From NCBI RefSeq assembly GCF_003286085.1, contig NW_020825298.1, positions 6,262,001 to 6,326,000 on the forward strand: a stretch of 64,000 bases of DNA. Direction: 5' to 3'. Positions 11,379 to 22,668 of this stretch are shown here, piece by piece. This DNA comes from Drosophila persimilis. Lineage: Eukaryota > Arthropoda > Insecta > Diptera > Drosophilidae. The notes beneath the pieces were generated by a model that saw only the letters and a program-made list of their open reading frames with translations, was not told the DNA's origin and searched no databases. The position numbers were made by a program, and so were the translations under genes. Every line of letters starts with the position of its first letter. The stretch's first letter is position 1.

Positions 11379-13496
11379 AATCATCGGATATCACGTAGCT
11401 TGGGCCTTTGGAAGCAGCTCGGATGCTGGTCAGTAGAGTCTGCTGCCTGCTCGAGGAGCGCTGTTCAGGAAATCGAAGGTGTGTATTTTAATATAAGTTC
11501 AATTCAAATAATTGAGGAAAAAAATTGTAGCTCACTGTGTTATTCATGGACACGTCTAACTGGGGCTTGGCTCGCGTGGCAGCACTAGTTGCAGCAGCAC
11601 GACCACGAGCTGCTCCGCGACCTCGAGCAGCACGTCCCCGGCCAGTGGTTGTTGCAGTGGATGAGTTGGCTTCATCTTTCGTTGCAAAAACAGAGGTCTC
11701 ATCCTTCGGCCGGACGCCACGAGCATCTAGCATTTTGAGCAGATCATCGTGCTTGTGGCGTTCTCTGAAGCACTGGAGCCCATCATCGATGTTCTCGTCG
11801 TTGGGCATTGACTCCATCAAATGTTCCACTGCCTTTTCCTTATAGAATCTGAGAGGAAGATTATTCCGCATGAACTTTTAAACAGGGACACGGATCTCTT
11901 GATAGTTTCCTACTGACTTGACAATATTTTCGGCCGCATTGGCGTCGCGACGTTCTACCAGGCGATAGGTCATCTCTGCCAGTGCCTTAGAGTGGAGCAG
12001 CTTCAGTGGCTTTTTGGTTTTGGCCTCGTCGAAATAGCGATCTACCAATTCCTCCACGCGAGTGGCATTCTCCGCCTCCTGAAACACGCAACAAAATGTA
12101 TGTTTTAGAGATCCGAATAGAGCTAAGTCGACATACCAGGGCGCGCCTCATGGCCTCCTTGTCCAGTTTGACGGTTTCGCCCTTGGTGCGCTTCACCAGC
12201 TTGCTGAACTGCACCACATCCTGGGCGTTCGCCACTCGCGTGTTGAACATCTGGCTAAAACGAATAGTGTTGAACATGCAGGACTCATCGGTGTAGAGCA
12301 GGCGCAACCGTATCAAGGGTAGATGCGGCTGCTTCGGATGGCCCGTGAGCTGGGCCTTGGCCTTTTCGATCATGGACTCCACACGCTCCTGGGCGAATTT
12401 GTACACTTTTGTGGAGGCGTCGCCCTCGTTCAGGCCCAGCTCTTCGGCCTTGTCGGGCAGTACAATTGAATCGTAGACAAACGGACGCACCGACTGCAAC
12501 GGCAGCTCCTTCAGCTTGAACTTGGTCTTGTAGATCTCCAGCAGGCCGACGTGTTTCTTTTTGGCCTCGCCCTCCGACAGGGAGGTGGGCACCGATGAGC
12601 CCGGCTGGGACACGTAAAAGCCTTTCTTCGCATTCGACTCTGGCTCAATGCGGCAGTCGTGCTCGTGCCCCCAGATCACCAAGTGCAGAAAGTCTGGCAG
12701 CAGATCCTCTGGCAAGTAGTTCTTGGGCCCCCGATCTGCGCGATTCTGATGAACGACCATCAGGTGGAACCAGTCCTCCTGCTCGGCTTCGCCATCACCG
12801 CCACCGCCATTGCCGCTGTTGCCGGGACACTCGATAGTCACCTTGAAGTCCTTGAAGAGACGCGCTAGGCGACCGTCATGGATGTGGCTCAGGCCATACA
12901 GCGCTAGCTGGCTCTCGCCCTTGCGGATAAGAATCGGGCTGATCTCGAGCTTGGTAAGGTCCGTCCACCGGCCAAAGTAGTTCACCAGCCCGGACGTGCT
13001 CAGCAGATCCAACGAACTGAGTCGTCCGAAGCCGCTCGGATCATCGTGATTGCCGTGAATGGAGAAGACTGGAATGGCAATGTTCAGATTGGGATCCTCG
13101 TAGTTCACCGACTGGTTGACTGCATTGTAGAAGCACAGTGACTGGTCGCTGAGTATCTCCAAGGACACCGGCTTATCTCCGAACGTATAGCGACGCAATA
13201 GCTCGATGCACCTGTGGAGCCACAGACTGCGTGTACTTGTTCATCGTCAGTGTCTGGATATGTACTCACTTGTGCATGGCATTCTGACTGGGCACTGCAT
13301 CGTGGAACAAGTCTCCACCCAGCAATATCATGTCCACATCCTCGGCCACGGCCAGCTCCAGAATCTCCTCGAAGGCGGTGAAACTGTCCTCGCCGCGTAC
13401 GGCGTCCTTCTCGCCGTAGCCCAAGTGGTTATCGGTGGCCACCATAATGCGGATGACATTGTCGGCATCCTGTTCCGCGGCACTGCTATCTGCCAT
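11371..13496 (-). CDS. mre11: Double-strand break repair nuclease MRE11
   Basis: Five exons (13496-13270, 13211-12137, 12078-11918, 11848-11536, 11460-11371) join in phase to 621 residues, matching the fly protein's usual length. MRE11 is the Mn-dependent nuclease of the nuclear MRE11-RAD50-NBS complex, which processes DNA ends and protects telomeres. The phosphoesterase motifs are intact: DNHLG at about 22-26, GGDLFH at about 60-65, GNHD at about 129-132, then VVHQN and GHEHDCRI. The C-terminal part carries a glycine-arginine-rich patch ([16 protein letters not shown]) like the GAR motif, and the protein ends VISDDSD. The last exon is only 90 bp and would be missed without splicing, because intron read-through adds unrelated residues. 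Its promoter has DRE elements. It is convergent with the Osiris gene. Confidence 0.95.
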
Positions 13497-13567
13497 GGCT
13501 ATATTTTAACCGCGCTTGATACAAAAAATTGCAAACAATTTATGCCGCTGAATTTCGCAATAGACAA

Positions 13568-13588
13568 TATCGATATCATGTATCGATG
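13568..13588. promoter_or_regulatory. DRE elements in the mre11 promoter
   Basis: TATCGATA at 13568-13575 and TATCGATG at 13581-13588 lie 72-92 bp upstream of the mre11 ATG. TATCGATA is the DREF/BEAF-type element found at Drosophila replication, repair and housekeeping promoters. Confidence 0.6.
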
Positions 13589-13952
13589 ACACTATCGTTA
13601 GAGCTAAAAACCTCTGGATTGCGCGCGAATTCGAGCTGCTATATATTAAAACTCTTATCATTTGCAAAAACATACACTTTCACCCTAATTATAAATCGTC
13701 ATGTTTATTGATACATAATTATGTAACTGTATAAATATTTAATAAATTTGTATAAATCTCCCGCGTTTTGATTAATGTAAATCTTTGTAAATCACCTAAT
13801 GCTAAATTGTCTATGAAAGATCATTGTGTGCCCTGTATGCCAGAGTGTAATGGCAATTTCACATTATTGCTTGTTGATGAATGAGTGCGCCCGCCATTCC
13901 GATCACAGCCCTTTGGTCTTCGCTTTAGTCCAGGTAGTTCTCATCAGATCGA

Positions 13953-15081
13953 TCAGTCCAGGTATGGCAAGATAACTTGATGTATTACGGCTCTGTTGGT
14001 GTGCCATGCCAAATGATGGACATGGGGTTTGACTATGATGATAAGTTTCCCGGCCTCTTGGAGCGTCCTAGTGCCGATCAAGTCGTCAGTGAAGAGCTTC
14101 CGCTTGTTGAACGGAATCACGTCCAAGTCCTCGTCGTAGTATGCAAAGTGGCTAATAAAAAGGAAGAAGGTTTATTAAGATTCAGAGTGTATCCTGATTC
14201 CTTACCTGGATTGCCAGGGCGTTATCACATCGTCGTTGGGGCCGCCGACCATGACCAGCTTGCTGAGACGCACCATGCCCATTTTGAAGGAGGTGGAGTT
14301 GGAGGACTGCTTCTCATTGTTGATCAGCGGCAGGAATTCGCTATATTTCAAATACAGTGACTGTTTATGCGGGTCGTTCCAGTACCCGCCCACCGATGTG
14401 TGCTGCCCTACCGTTGTGTAGAATAGCTCAAAGGCGGTCTTCGCCGCCAGATCCGGAAATATCAGATGCAGGAAGCTGGCTGGAAAACCACATAACATTT
14501 AGCTTTTTGTTGATTGTACATTCAACGGAGACTCACTTCCGTATTGACCCGCTTGAGGCGAAGATAGGGAAATGAAGGTCTTTACATTGTGATCGGGCAG
14601 ACTTTGGATAGCCGCACGGGCCAAGAGTCCGCCCTGGGAGTAGCCTGTAATAAATATCGATTGATTGAGTAATCCTCTCTAGACTCTAGACTCTCTCCAC
14701 TTTCTGTAGACTCACCCAACACATTGATTCCTTCCGGGTGCTTTTTACCAACATCGCTCAAATAATCCCGAATCTGCTCGACCTGCCGCCAGGCATTCTC
14801 CAGGCTGTACCACCCGCTGAATTTGTCGCAGTTGTAGACGATTGTGCCCCGATGGAGCTGCGGATTAAGGAAAAAAAATTCTATTACGTTTTTTGCTTCG
14901 ACTTTGAACTTGTCATTGAGCGTAAACAATAACAAAGGGGAAATCAATCACGAACCTCTTCGATTTCCCGCACCAAAAAGTCCATTGAATCCGCGCCCGA
15001 CAGGATTCCATGGAGTATCACAACCGGCCTGTATGCATCAGCAAAGCAGACGAACACAGCCAGCAAGAGCCTTAGCCTCAT
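13953..15081 (-). CDS. Ppt2: Palmitoyl-protein thioesterase 2
   Basis: Five exons (15081-14956, 14857-14716, 14644-14537, 14479-14206, 14151-13953) join in frame to 282 residues, the usual size for PPT2. It is a lysosomal thioesterase of the alpha/beta-hydrolase fold acting on long-chain acyl-CoA and related thioesters. A signal peptide is visible ([16 protein letters not shown]). PVVILHGI is the usual first-strand motif. The nucleophile serine is in GYSQGG (about residue 92, at the exon 2/3 junction). The catalytic aspartate is likely in [11 protein letters not shown], and the histidine in PHVHHLAWH near the C-terminus. Exon 1 starts at the only ATG preceding the signal peptide. A DRE (TATCGATA) lies at 15143-15150. 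Nothing appears broken. Confidence 0.94.
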
Positions 15082-15142
15082 ATTTCCTTAATAATAATAT
15101 CTAATTCAGGAGCTGTTGTTGTTGTTAGGATTGTTGATACTA

Positions 15143-15150
15143 TATCGATA
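15143..15150. promoter_or_regulatory. DRE element upstream of Ppt2
   Basis: A perfect TATCGATA palindrome about 62 bp upstream of the Ppt2 start codon. Several further CGATA words follow within about 100 bp (for example near 15171 and 15219). Confidence 0.55.
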
Positions 15151-16258
15151 TATTGAAATATTTTTGTTATTGATACGATATTTTCAGTGCGATATTTTTG
15201 TTGACGATTATATCACAAATCGATATTTTCAGAATATCTGGATTATAAGGTGCTTACCAAAAATCAGATCAAAATTTTCATTGGATCCTGCCATGACAAA
15301 CATTTCCTTTGTTTTCCAACTCCCCAGGGTATGCGGATCTTTACAAATTGGATTTTGCCAACGGTAGAAAACGTATGTGAAGTGCGTCTGAAACGATCAT
15401 GACGTTGACATGTGAATGCTTAAGCAAGGCAAATTATAAAAAGGTATGTATACAAACTAAAACATAAAATGGTCAGGCGGTAATTTCGAATTTTAATTCA
15501 AGAATTTTTGTAAATCAAAACAAACTATTTTTTTGTTTCAAAATAGGTTATAGATAATTTAATTTGAATAATCGTATCATTAGAAATTAATTTTCATTTA
15601 TTCAAAAATTTAGGTGTCTACCTGCCGAGCTTAACTTAGCTCTAATGGAAAAAAGTCAATTTAATCATTAGAGTTCAACCATTATTAACCGATTAAGCCA
15701 ATACTTATATGGATTTTTAGTGCATATAATGAGGTACCACTTGTATCTGATTGTTTAAACTTTGGTTCCATACGTTTTTTAGTTGTTTATAAGAAGTCAA
15801 GACAATAAATTGGGTTGTGCCGGCCAGCAGTATTTTCCTTTACAGAAGCTGGCTTCACAAATGGTAGGGTAGAAGGAGGAGTATCCTGGGTGCGACTGTA
15901 CTTTGTTCACAAATTCTATAGATACATACACATATCAATCAATCTCCCATCTTTGTTGATTTGAACCTTAAAGGACCCATACAATGTTCCATCTTAGATT
16001 GATGTATCCGGGATGTATCCGTTACATGGGAGAAGAAAACAGAAACGAATGACTATTTTCCAACTGAAGAAGGATTGAATGAATAAATAATCTGTTAAAA
16101 CTCCATTAGGGAATATCCATTGAATTCTTATAAGAGACTACTCTTAGCGTTCTTCATTTGCTTGCCCGACTTCCATTTGGTTTATAAGCGATTTCCAAAG
16201 TCATTCAAGTAATTCTGAATCCCTTATCTAAATAAATCAAGTCTTAAAATAATGCTCG
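15151..16258. other. Intergenic DNA between Ppt2 and the BAP18 gene 3' end
   Basis: AT-rich spacer with no open frame above about 80 codons and no recognised element. The right edge is set by a probable minus-strand polyadenylation signal (AATAAA at 16264-16259) for the next gene. Confidence 0.5.
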
Positions 16259-16714
16259 TTTATTCACTCATCATCTTATACAATCGCTATGTACTTTGCA
16301 CTATTGTGTCTTGCATTTTGTGTTAAATCTAGGTGCAGCATTCCTCGTTTCAGTATTAATATCTACTATGCCTTGTGTCCGGACCAAAGCCAAACCAAAC
16401 AAGAGACGTGGGAATAGGCAGCGGTAACTGCTCGTTTCTTACTCGCTGACGGATCTGTCTGTACACAATTCAGTTTGTTTTCTTAAGGATCGGAAACAAG
16501 AGGTGACTTCAAGGTATATCAAATATGACAACACTTAACATTTTAGGCTTAGGCTAGGGGGCGGTAGGTCGTACCGTTTGTTAAAGAGTTTCGTTTCGAT
16601 CTAGATTTGTCGCGATTCGGGATTCATTCTGCAGCTGCTTCGGTCTCTTATCTAGTAATAGAAATCCTCAACTTGTTCGGGGGACGTTCGGAGGATGAAG
16701 GCCGGCAGGAGCCT

Positions 16715-18199
16715 TCACCCTGCAACTTCTTCGCTGACAAAATCCAGCTTGACCACCTCCGCCGGCAGGCATTCCTCGACATCGACCTCGTTCTCCTGCA
16801 CATTGATTCGATTCAGAGTCATCGACACGTCCGGCCCGCACTTGAGGCCCGTGCTGGCTGATGTGGAGGGGGTGGACGTTGTACTAACCACATCGTCGGC
16901 AATGGCCACCGGGCCCACCGCCCCCGTGCTCGACGACAATACTGTGGTGACCGACGACGGCACGACTATCTGCGTTGAGGCGGACGTTGCCACCGAGTGA
17001 ACCGGATGCACAAGCGACTGGGGCTGTTGCGCCGCCGCCGTTGTCGACGTGGGCTGCTGTATAATGATATTCTCCGTGATTGTCGGCGTGTTGGCTGCCG
17101 CTGCTGCTGCCGCGGCCGCCGCCAGAGCAGCCGCCTTTTGCTGCTGCATTTGCTGGAACTGCTTGATGGTCACCGTCGTCGTTGTTGTCTGCGGCAGTTG
17201 CTGCTGATGCTGCTGTAGGAGGATCTGCTTGGGTTGCGTCACCAGCTGCACATGCTGGATACTGGCAGCCATGTTCGAGTTCTGCGGCTGATGCTGATGC
17301 TGGTGCTGCTGTAGGGGTAGTTGCTGTACAGTCTGTGTCTTAAATACTTGAGGTTGGTGCTGATGGGACTGCTGGAGCTGGGGCGCTGTCGTCAGTTGCT
17401 GCTGCTGGTTGACGGGCAGCTGGGGGACTGTTTGAATGACGTGATGCACCTGTTGGACAGGGACTTGCTTGGCAGGGATGCCGGCGTCCTCGAAGGCCTT
17501 CTTCTTCAGGGCTTGCCGTATCTGAGAGCTGCAAGATGTGTGGGATGGGATAGCATTTTGTTAGTATGCTGGGCCCCAGTATCGCCATGTTCTCTCGCTA
17601 TGAGCACTTACACTGTACGGTTCTTAATGCTAAGACTGATTTTGCTAAGGTCGTCCGAGAAGCGCATAATCGACGAGTGCAACATGTCGATTTCCTCGTC
17701 CGTCCATTTACTGGGCGCCACATAGCGAGGGAACATGCAAAAACACCTTGATTAGCGCCTGGCGATCGAAAACAGACTCGGAACCGGCTTCAGAGCACAC
17801 TTACCCGGACGGCGATTCGGCATTTGGATGCAGTTGCATGGTGAGGTCGCCCAATCTGCTGAAAGCTTGTCCGGCGGCCGTGAAAATCTCCCCAACCTGC
17901 GGATAAAAATGTCGTTTCACTTGGTGCAACATGGTGCAGCTGCGGGTAATTGCAACTCGTCTGCCGGCAGCTGTTGTTGTTGGCATTTACGTGCTTTGCA
18001 AATTCAAAACATACGCGCCCTCCGCCCCTGTCATGGAACAACAAATTTCCCACTCGAAGGAGGGAGACGAATGACACTTGAGGCACCGTGCCGCCACTTT
18101 CCCGCACAAATCAAATGCCGCCCAGGGCGTTAGATTTGGAGTTTCACGTGGGGGCAGACGACATGACTGCGTTGCACCTACCTTTGTTGCCGAGTTCAT
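16715..18199 (-). CDS. Bap18: BAP18 (C17orf49) homologue, SANT-like chromatin protein
   Basis: Four exons (18199-18182, 17896-17805, 17710-17612, 17528-16715) join in phase to 340 residues. The start MNSATKVGEIFTAAGQAF and the following GDLTMQLHP match human BAP18, a subunit associated with NURF/BPTF and MLL-type complexes that read active chromatin. A SANT/Myb-like domain follows (about residues 38-83: KWTDEEIDML, ISLSIKNRTVSQI). The remainder is far longer than in mammals: glutamine/histidine-rich, then an Ala run and Thr/Ser-rich sequence, ending in an acidic stretch (NEVDVEECLPAEVVKLDFV) that resembles the conserved acidic C-terminus. The first coding exon is only 18 bp. The 3' UTR probably extends to 16259. 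The family is recognised from memory; the gene symbol is by homology. Confidence 0.82.
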
Positions 18200-18286
18200 G
18201 GCTGATTGCGTCGAATTAGCTAATTTTTTGCTATAATTTTCTGTTTTGCTTTAGCAAAACCTATGCTGCCTTTTCCAACACTCCAG

Positions 18287-18375
18287 CAGTGTGACCGCGG
18301 ATTTATCGTTAAAATATACCGTCCGACCCTCAGAAATATACCAAAAATACCGTCTCATTTTAAAAATATACCGTA
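18287..18375 (-). promoter_or_regulatory. Motif 1 plus motif 6 housekeeping core promoter
   Basis: On the minus strand 18297-18287 reads CGGTCACACTG, an exact match to Drosophila core motif 1 (M1BP site, YGGTCACACTR). Upstream, 18311-18375 holds four GGTATATTT/GGTATTTTT copies of motif 6. This pairing marks broad, constitutive promoters and sits about 90 bp upstream of the BAP18 ATG. Confidence 0.6.
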
Positions 18376-18416
18376 AATATACTGACTAATTCAAGTTCTA
18401 TATTCCTCGATTTTTA

Positions 18417-18907
18417 TATTCCGTGTAATATTACTAGCTAGATAGCTGCTAGTAGCCCTGCTCACATAATTTTATCTTATTAATGACTTTATTTTCTACT
18501 TGACTGGCTTATTTTAAATACTTCACTTTGATTGTTTTTGCCTCCATTTAGGGTCCTTAAAGCAATATAGCGTCTCGTATGATGAAAAACTGTACTTAGC
18601 CCTCTTAAGCCCCCTTTATTTAAATAGTTCAACTTCTTGAGGTAAACTGCGGAAATATTAACGATTGTAAATTCTTCTCGAGGATTCATGAATAAAATGA
18701 TTAAATTTTCACTTTTTTCGGTGGAAAATTTAAATACCGCCTTGGCTTATAATAGGTTAATCGTTCTTCGTCAAGGATTGGAAACCATATTGCTCAATTT
18801 TGATGTTCCATCGAATATTATTAGCTTGATAGAACAATTAGCCATGCCCACATAGTTTTATACGATTGATTAATAAATTTTCTACTTAACTGGCTTATTC
18901 TTAATAC
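18417..18907. repeat. Diverged direct repeat pair of about 110 bp
   Basis: 18417-18532 and about 18803-18907 share an ordered series of words: AATATTA-TAGCT-GATAG, then CACATA(A/G)TTTTAT, then TTTTCTACTT(G/A)ACTGGCTTATT, then TTAATAC or TTAAATAC. The two copies are about 390 bp apart and clearly aged. They encode nothing; the origin is unknown. Confidence 0.55.
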
Positions 18908-19425
18908 TGGCTTCTGTTGGATTTTGCGTAAAAAAATGTTTTAGCGAAAATGGTCAAACAAAAAATTCGAATAGGGACATAGATGCGCTGAAAAATCCCT
19001 CCACGAAAAAGAAAGTCGCACTATCGACTAGATGCGAGTGGTGCGCGCCAAATAGAAATTGTTTGAAAGTGAATGAGCGAAAAGGATTTAAATGCAATCT
19101 ATTGGAATAAGTGATACACGTAAGTACGATTTGTAAGCGAAAATTAAAAAAAAACCTGCATATGGAAGTTTCTATACCCTAAATAACGCAAACAGTCACT
19201 TACATATCGTCAATTTACCCACTTGATACCAGGGCTGCATCAACTGCTCTCCTGCCTCCGTTTATGCGTGAGCACCTGTCGGAGATTTATTTTAGCATTT
19301 ATTATACTATATAACAAACAAAAATAAATAAACATATATCAAAAATTACTTAAAAGCAACACAATAAATTAATTAAACTCAACTGAACACGCCTTTATGG
19401 TCAGCGCAAAAAATTGTGAGGAATT
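18908..19425. other. Intergenic DNA
   Basis: AT-rich spacer between the BAP18 promoter side and the stop codon of the motorless kinesin paralogue. A good donor sequence (CAC then GTAAGTACG) near 19120 on plus follows a short ATG frame, but no partner exon is seen. Confidence 0.4.
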
Positions 19426-21505
19426 TCAAAGCATTCCATTAAAGTACGGCGCGCGACGCTCATCGTGGATGGCTCTTCGACGATTCCTCCGCAGGTCGGA
19501 CTCAATTCGTGTGGATTTCTGGAAAAGAAAGAAGTCTTTGAATAAGGTCCAAGATATTAAATGGGTTTATCCAATGCCTACGCGATCTGGAGGAGTGGTA
19601 GACGTACTCTCCACAACTTTCTTCACAGTGTCGCTTGTAAGCTCAGCCGTATTTGTTTTCTGAAAAAAACAAAAACACATATATTCGTTCATTTCAAAGA
19701 GATTAAAGTGCATATTCTCTTACTACTCCCAACTCGTTGTTTAGTTTTTGATTGGCTTCTTCGAGAGTCAATTTTTTCTCATAAACTGCATTCTTTTCCA
19801 TAAGTTGAGCTACTTGTTTTTGACTCTCCTCAATTTCCTGGCGCATTTTCCGACATTTCCTATTGGTTTCTGCGAGGCTTTGTTTTTTCTGGTCCAAAGC
19901 GTCCCGGAAGGAATCACGTTCTGCCTGCACGCATTGGAGTTGAGCCTTTAGTTGGGAATTATTTTCGACCTTCGCTTGCAACGCGGACAACTGCGTTTTC
20001 TGTACATAACTTGTATTTATCTGAAAAACAGGCATCTGTGAGATTACTTATGGACGATTGAAGCGAAAGTTTCGCTTACCAGTTCCGCACGCAGCTTCTC
20101 GCATTCTTCGAGACGACGGTTCTTGCTTGTTAAACGATTTCTTAGTTTCTCTATTTTATCTAGATATTCCAGCTTAAGGACGTTCAGTTCATCTGTTTTT
20201 ATTTGTTCAATGGCATCTACCGCATATCGGGCATTCTTCAGAGTTGCTTCAAGAGTCTTGATACGATCTCTGTCACGCTTTAGAGTTTGTTCAAGAGTCT
20301 CTATGCGATCTCTGGCACTCTTTAGGTCTTCTTCAACAGTCTCGATGTCTCGATTGTTCTGCAGCAAACGCTCCTGCATCTCCGACAGGGAGTCTTCAGC
20401 CTTGGTGCTGCGCTCGACGAGCTTCGCATTGGTTTCCTGTAGCTGGTCGACGCGTTGGACGTCGTCTGACAATTTCTCTAATTGTCTTTCCAGGAGCAGC
20501 TGCTTCTGGCTGGCTTTTGACTGGAGCTCCACCTGCTTTACCGCCATGGACATGCAACGTTTGTTAAGCTCCTTAACTTCCGTACACAGTGCATTCCGTT
20601 CGTTTTGCAGGACGTCGCATTTCTGTACACTTTCGCCAAGATGATTATACATTTCGTCATACACTCTACTCATGTGCCCAAAGATCGTCTGCACCCCCGC
20701 CAGTTCTTCCTTTAGAGCATCTATCTGGGCCTCGGTATTGGGAGCTTCCAAGATCAGACGCTGCGCCTCCTCCACTCGCTCCCTCAGAGTGACAATCTCA
20801 ATCTGCAGTCTGTTGTTGTCAGCGTCCAGCTGCAGGACCTGCTCTTCAGAAGCACTCGAAGTTCGTCGCAGATCCTCGTACTCTTGTTGCAGCTTCTGGT
20901 ACTTCTGGTGTAAATTATAGTCTGCTGCCATGCTCTGTATGACCTTCTGCTGGCTCTGCCACATCTGCTCCAGACCATCGTACTTCTCCTGCAATACATT
21001 GTCCACACGAGCGGTGGATATTGGACAGCTGAAGCATTTGCAGTCCACCGACTTTTCGGAAAACTGGCACATGGCCAGGGTATAAGCCAACTGAACGTCT
21101 TCCAGCTTTTTCCGGGTCTCGACGATGTCCGCTTGCAGCTGATCGCACTCACGCTGGGTTGTCTCCGTGCACTTGGATTTGCCATCGGCCAGAAGGCGTT
21201 CAAACTCCAGACACTTGGTGCAGATTCTCTCGCAGCTTGACTCCAGCTCGGGGCAAATGGAGCGCATCTGCTCTTCCTGGCTGTTACGCAGAACATCGCG
21301 GGACAGTTCGTTGAGAGTTTTCTGCAGATTTTCTATGGACAAGTCCTTCTGTGACAGCGGCGAAAGCAAATCGGTGTCGTATGACACGTACTGGTGCTTC
21401 ATCTCGAGGCTTTCCTTCTCCAGCTTCTGTATGGACTGTCCCAGCTGCTCCTCGTTCGTCTCGATCTGGTTTCGATCGACCACCATCTCTTGCAGGGCTT
21501 TGCAG
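19426..21505 (-). CDS. CENP-E kinesin paralogue without motor domain
   Basis: Four exons (21505-20080, 20020-19724, 19659-19582, 19518-19426) are open throughout and in phase. From the first Met (21486-21484) they give 624 residues. The sequence is nearly all coiled coil and aligns with the tail of the kinesin at 25583-33673: exon 1 here matches kinesin exon 6 (TLNELSRDVLRNSQEE, MRSICPELESS, QEYEDLRRTSSASEEQVL, QLQETNAKLVERSTKAE). Exon 2 matches the kinesin exon 7-9 unit. Exons 3 and 4 match exons 10 and 11, including the basic RRNRRRAIHDERR. The splice-site positions and phases are the same. No motor exons precede it; the first exon keeps the acceptor that joined the motor part, so a new 5' exon is likely (possible donor at 21772-21771). 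The exons corresponding to kinesin 12-13 are missing. It may be a tail-only protein that binds CENP-E partners or dimerises with it, or a gene beginning to decay; open frames over 1.9 kb favour expression. Confidence 0.75.
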
Positions 21506-22580
21506 CTGGAATTAACAAGAATTGAATACTCAAAAATACAGAAGTTTTCGGAAAATTGTCAGGCAATAGCTGGGTTCCGAGCTGTTTAACAGATACTACT
21601 TTATGTTTATGTTTCCCCCGTGGCTGCATTTCGGCCAGCTCCAACTGACTCGGGGGGAAACATTGTTGTGGGGGGGACGGGGACGCCCTATAAATAGAAG
21701 CAGTCGCTCGCGTACTGCATTCAGGTTGGTTGGAGCTGCCTCTCTCCCTCGCACCGACAGATACATACTCACGCGGGGCCACTGGCGGTAATGGTAATGA
21801 GCCAATCTTTGTATATGTGGGCATCACTGTTACATCACTGTCGAATACGCCTTGAGGCAGCAGTAGGTGTAACGACGTCACCGATCACCAAAATCAAACG
21901 CAATAAGCATTGGAGCAGACGGCGGAGCGCTGGACTGTGATCTGGTGTGTGGCGACGGCCACAATGAGCTTGGGGCCAGGCAGCATTTTGGAATAGCAAA
22001 TTATCAAGAAGTTTCGGAATTATCAAGTTTGCTTTATCGCTTCTGCTCGTCGGGGCCGCACACTCCGATCGGCAGGGCCGACGTCATCACTTCGAGCCGA
22101 ATCTATCAGTGAAGCGGGCTAAAATCAGCAAATGGCCAACACCTTGCCCTCTCGCACACACTATGGAGAGGGTCGGGTTCTTCTTCTTGCCTCTTGTTGT
22201 TTGTTTTTGTTCTCAATTCTCTTTTCGGCCGAAGTTCGCGCTGAGAAGAAGAGGAGTGGAAGAATCGGAGATCGGCTGTGGCCTGTCGATAACGATTTAT
22301 GCTTGTGGCGCGCTGGCGGAGATTTTTTAATCGGAGTTTGCAAGTGGCCCGTGCATATTTTATTACTAACCATACAGTAGACTATACAGATGTGCCAGCT
22401 GAATGTGTTGGTATACCACACACAATATATTTTGTATAGCTTCTACGGTTGAAGAATATCAGAATATAAAAAATATCAATATGAGAAGAACTATTATTTT
22501 ATATATTCACAAAATCTTACAACTGATAAAGATGAGATACTTACGAGAAAGCTTCTATAGGTAGACTAATGGGAGGAGGG
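21506..22580. other. Region between the motorless paralogue and the RING gene
   Basis: It holds the presumed 5' leader or intron of the minus-strand paralogue (donor-like CGC then GTGAGT at 21773-21771). On plus it holds a TATAAATA at 21689-21696 with an initiator-like TTCAGGT about 31 bp on. Short frames exist on both strands (for example a 49-codon plus ORF from 21791), none with a recognisable domain. Confidence 0.4.
21689..21726 (+). promoter_or_regulatory. Orphan TATA-Inr core promoter on plus strand
   Basis: TATAAATA at 21689-21696 is followed at the canonical distance by TTCAGGT (about 21720). It points away from the motorless paralogue, and no known plus-strand gene starts here. It could drive an unrecognised short transcript. 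Confidence 0.35.
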
Positions 22581-22588
22581 GATTCAGG

Positions 22589-22596
22589 TATAAAAA
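22589..22596 (+). promoter_or_regulatory. TATA box of the small RING gene
   Basis: TATAAAAA lies about 283 bp upstream of the RING ORF. A start near 22620 and the AATAAA at 23153-23158 would give an mRNA of about 560 nt. Confidence 0.5.
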
Positions 22597-22668
22597 CCCA
22601 CCCTTAAAACTAGTGTTGGTAGGTCAAGTTCTTTCGAGAAAAACCAAGCAAGCTTGTCAAAATCCATG

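Noticed and set aside
21399..21881. Minus-strand ORF of 160 codons as the 5' end of the motorless kinesin paralogue
   Set aside because: It enters the coiled-coil exon in the wrong frame and crosses the conserved acceptor at 21505, so it is not the protein start.
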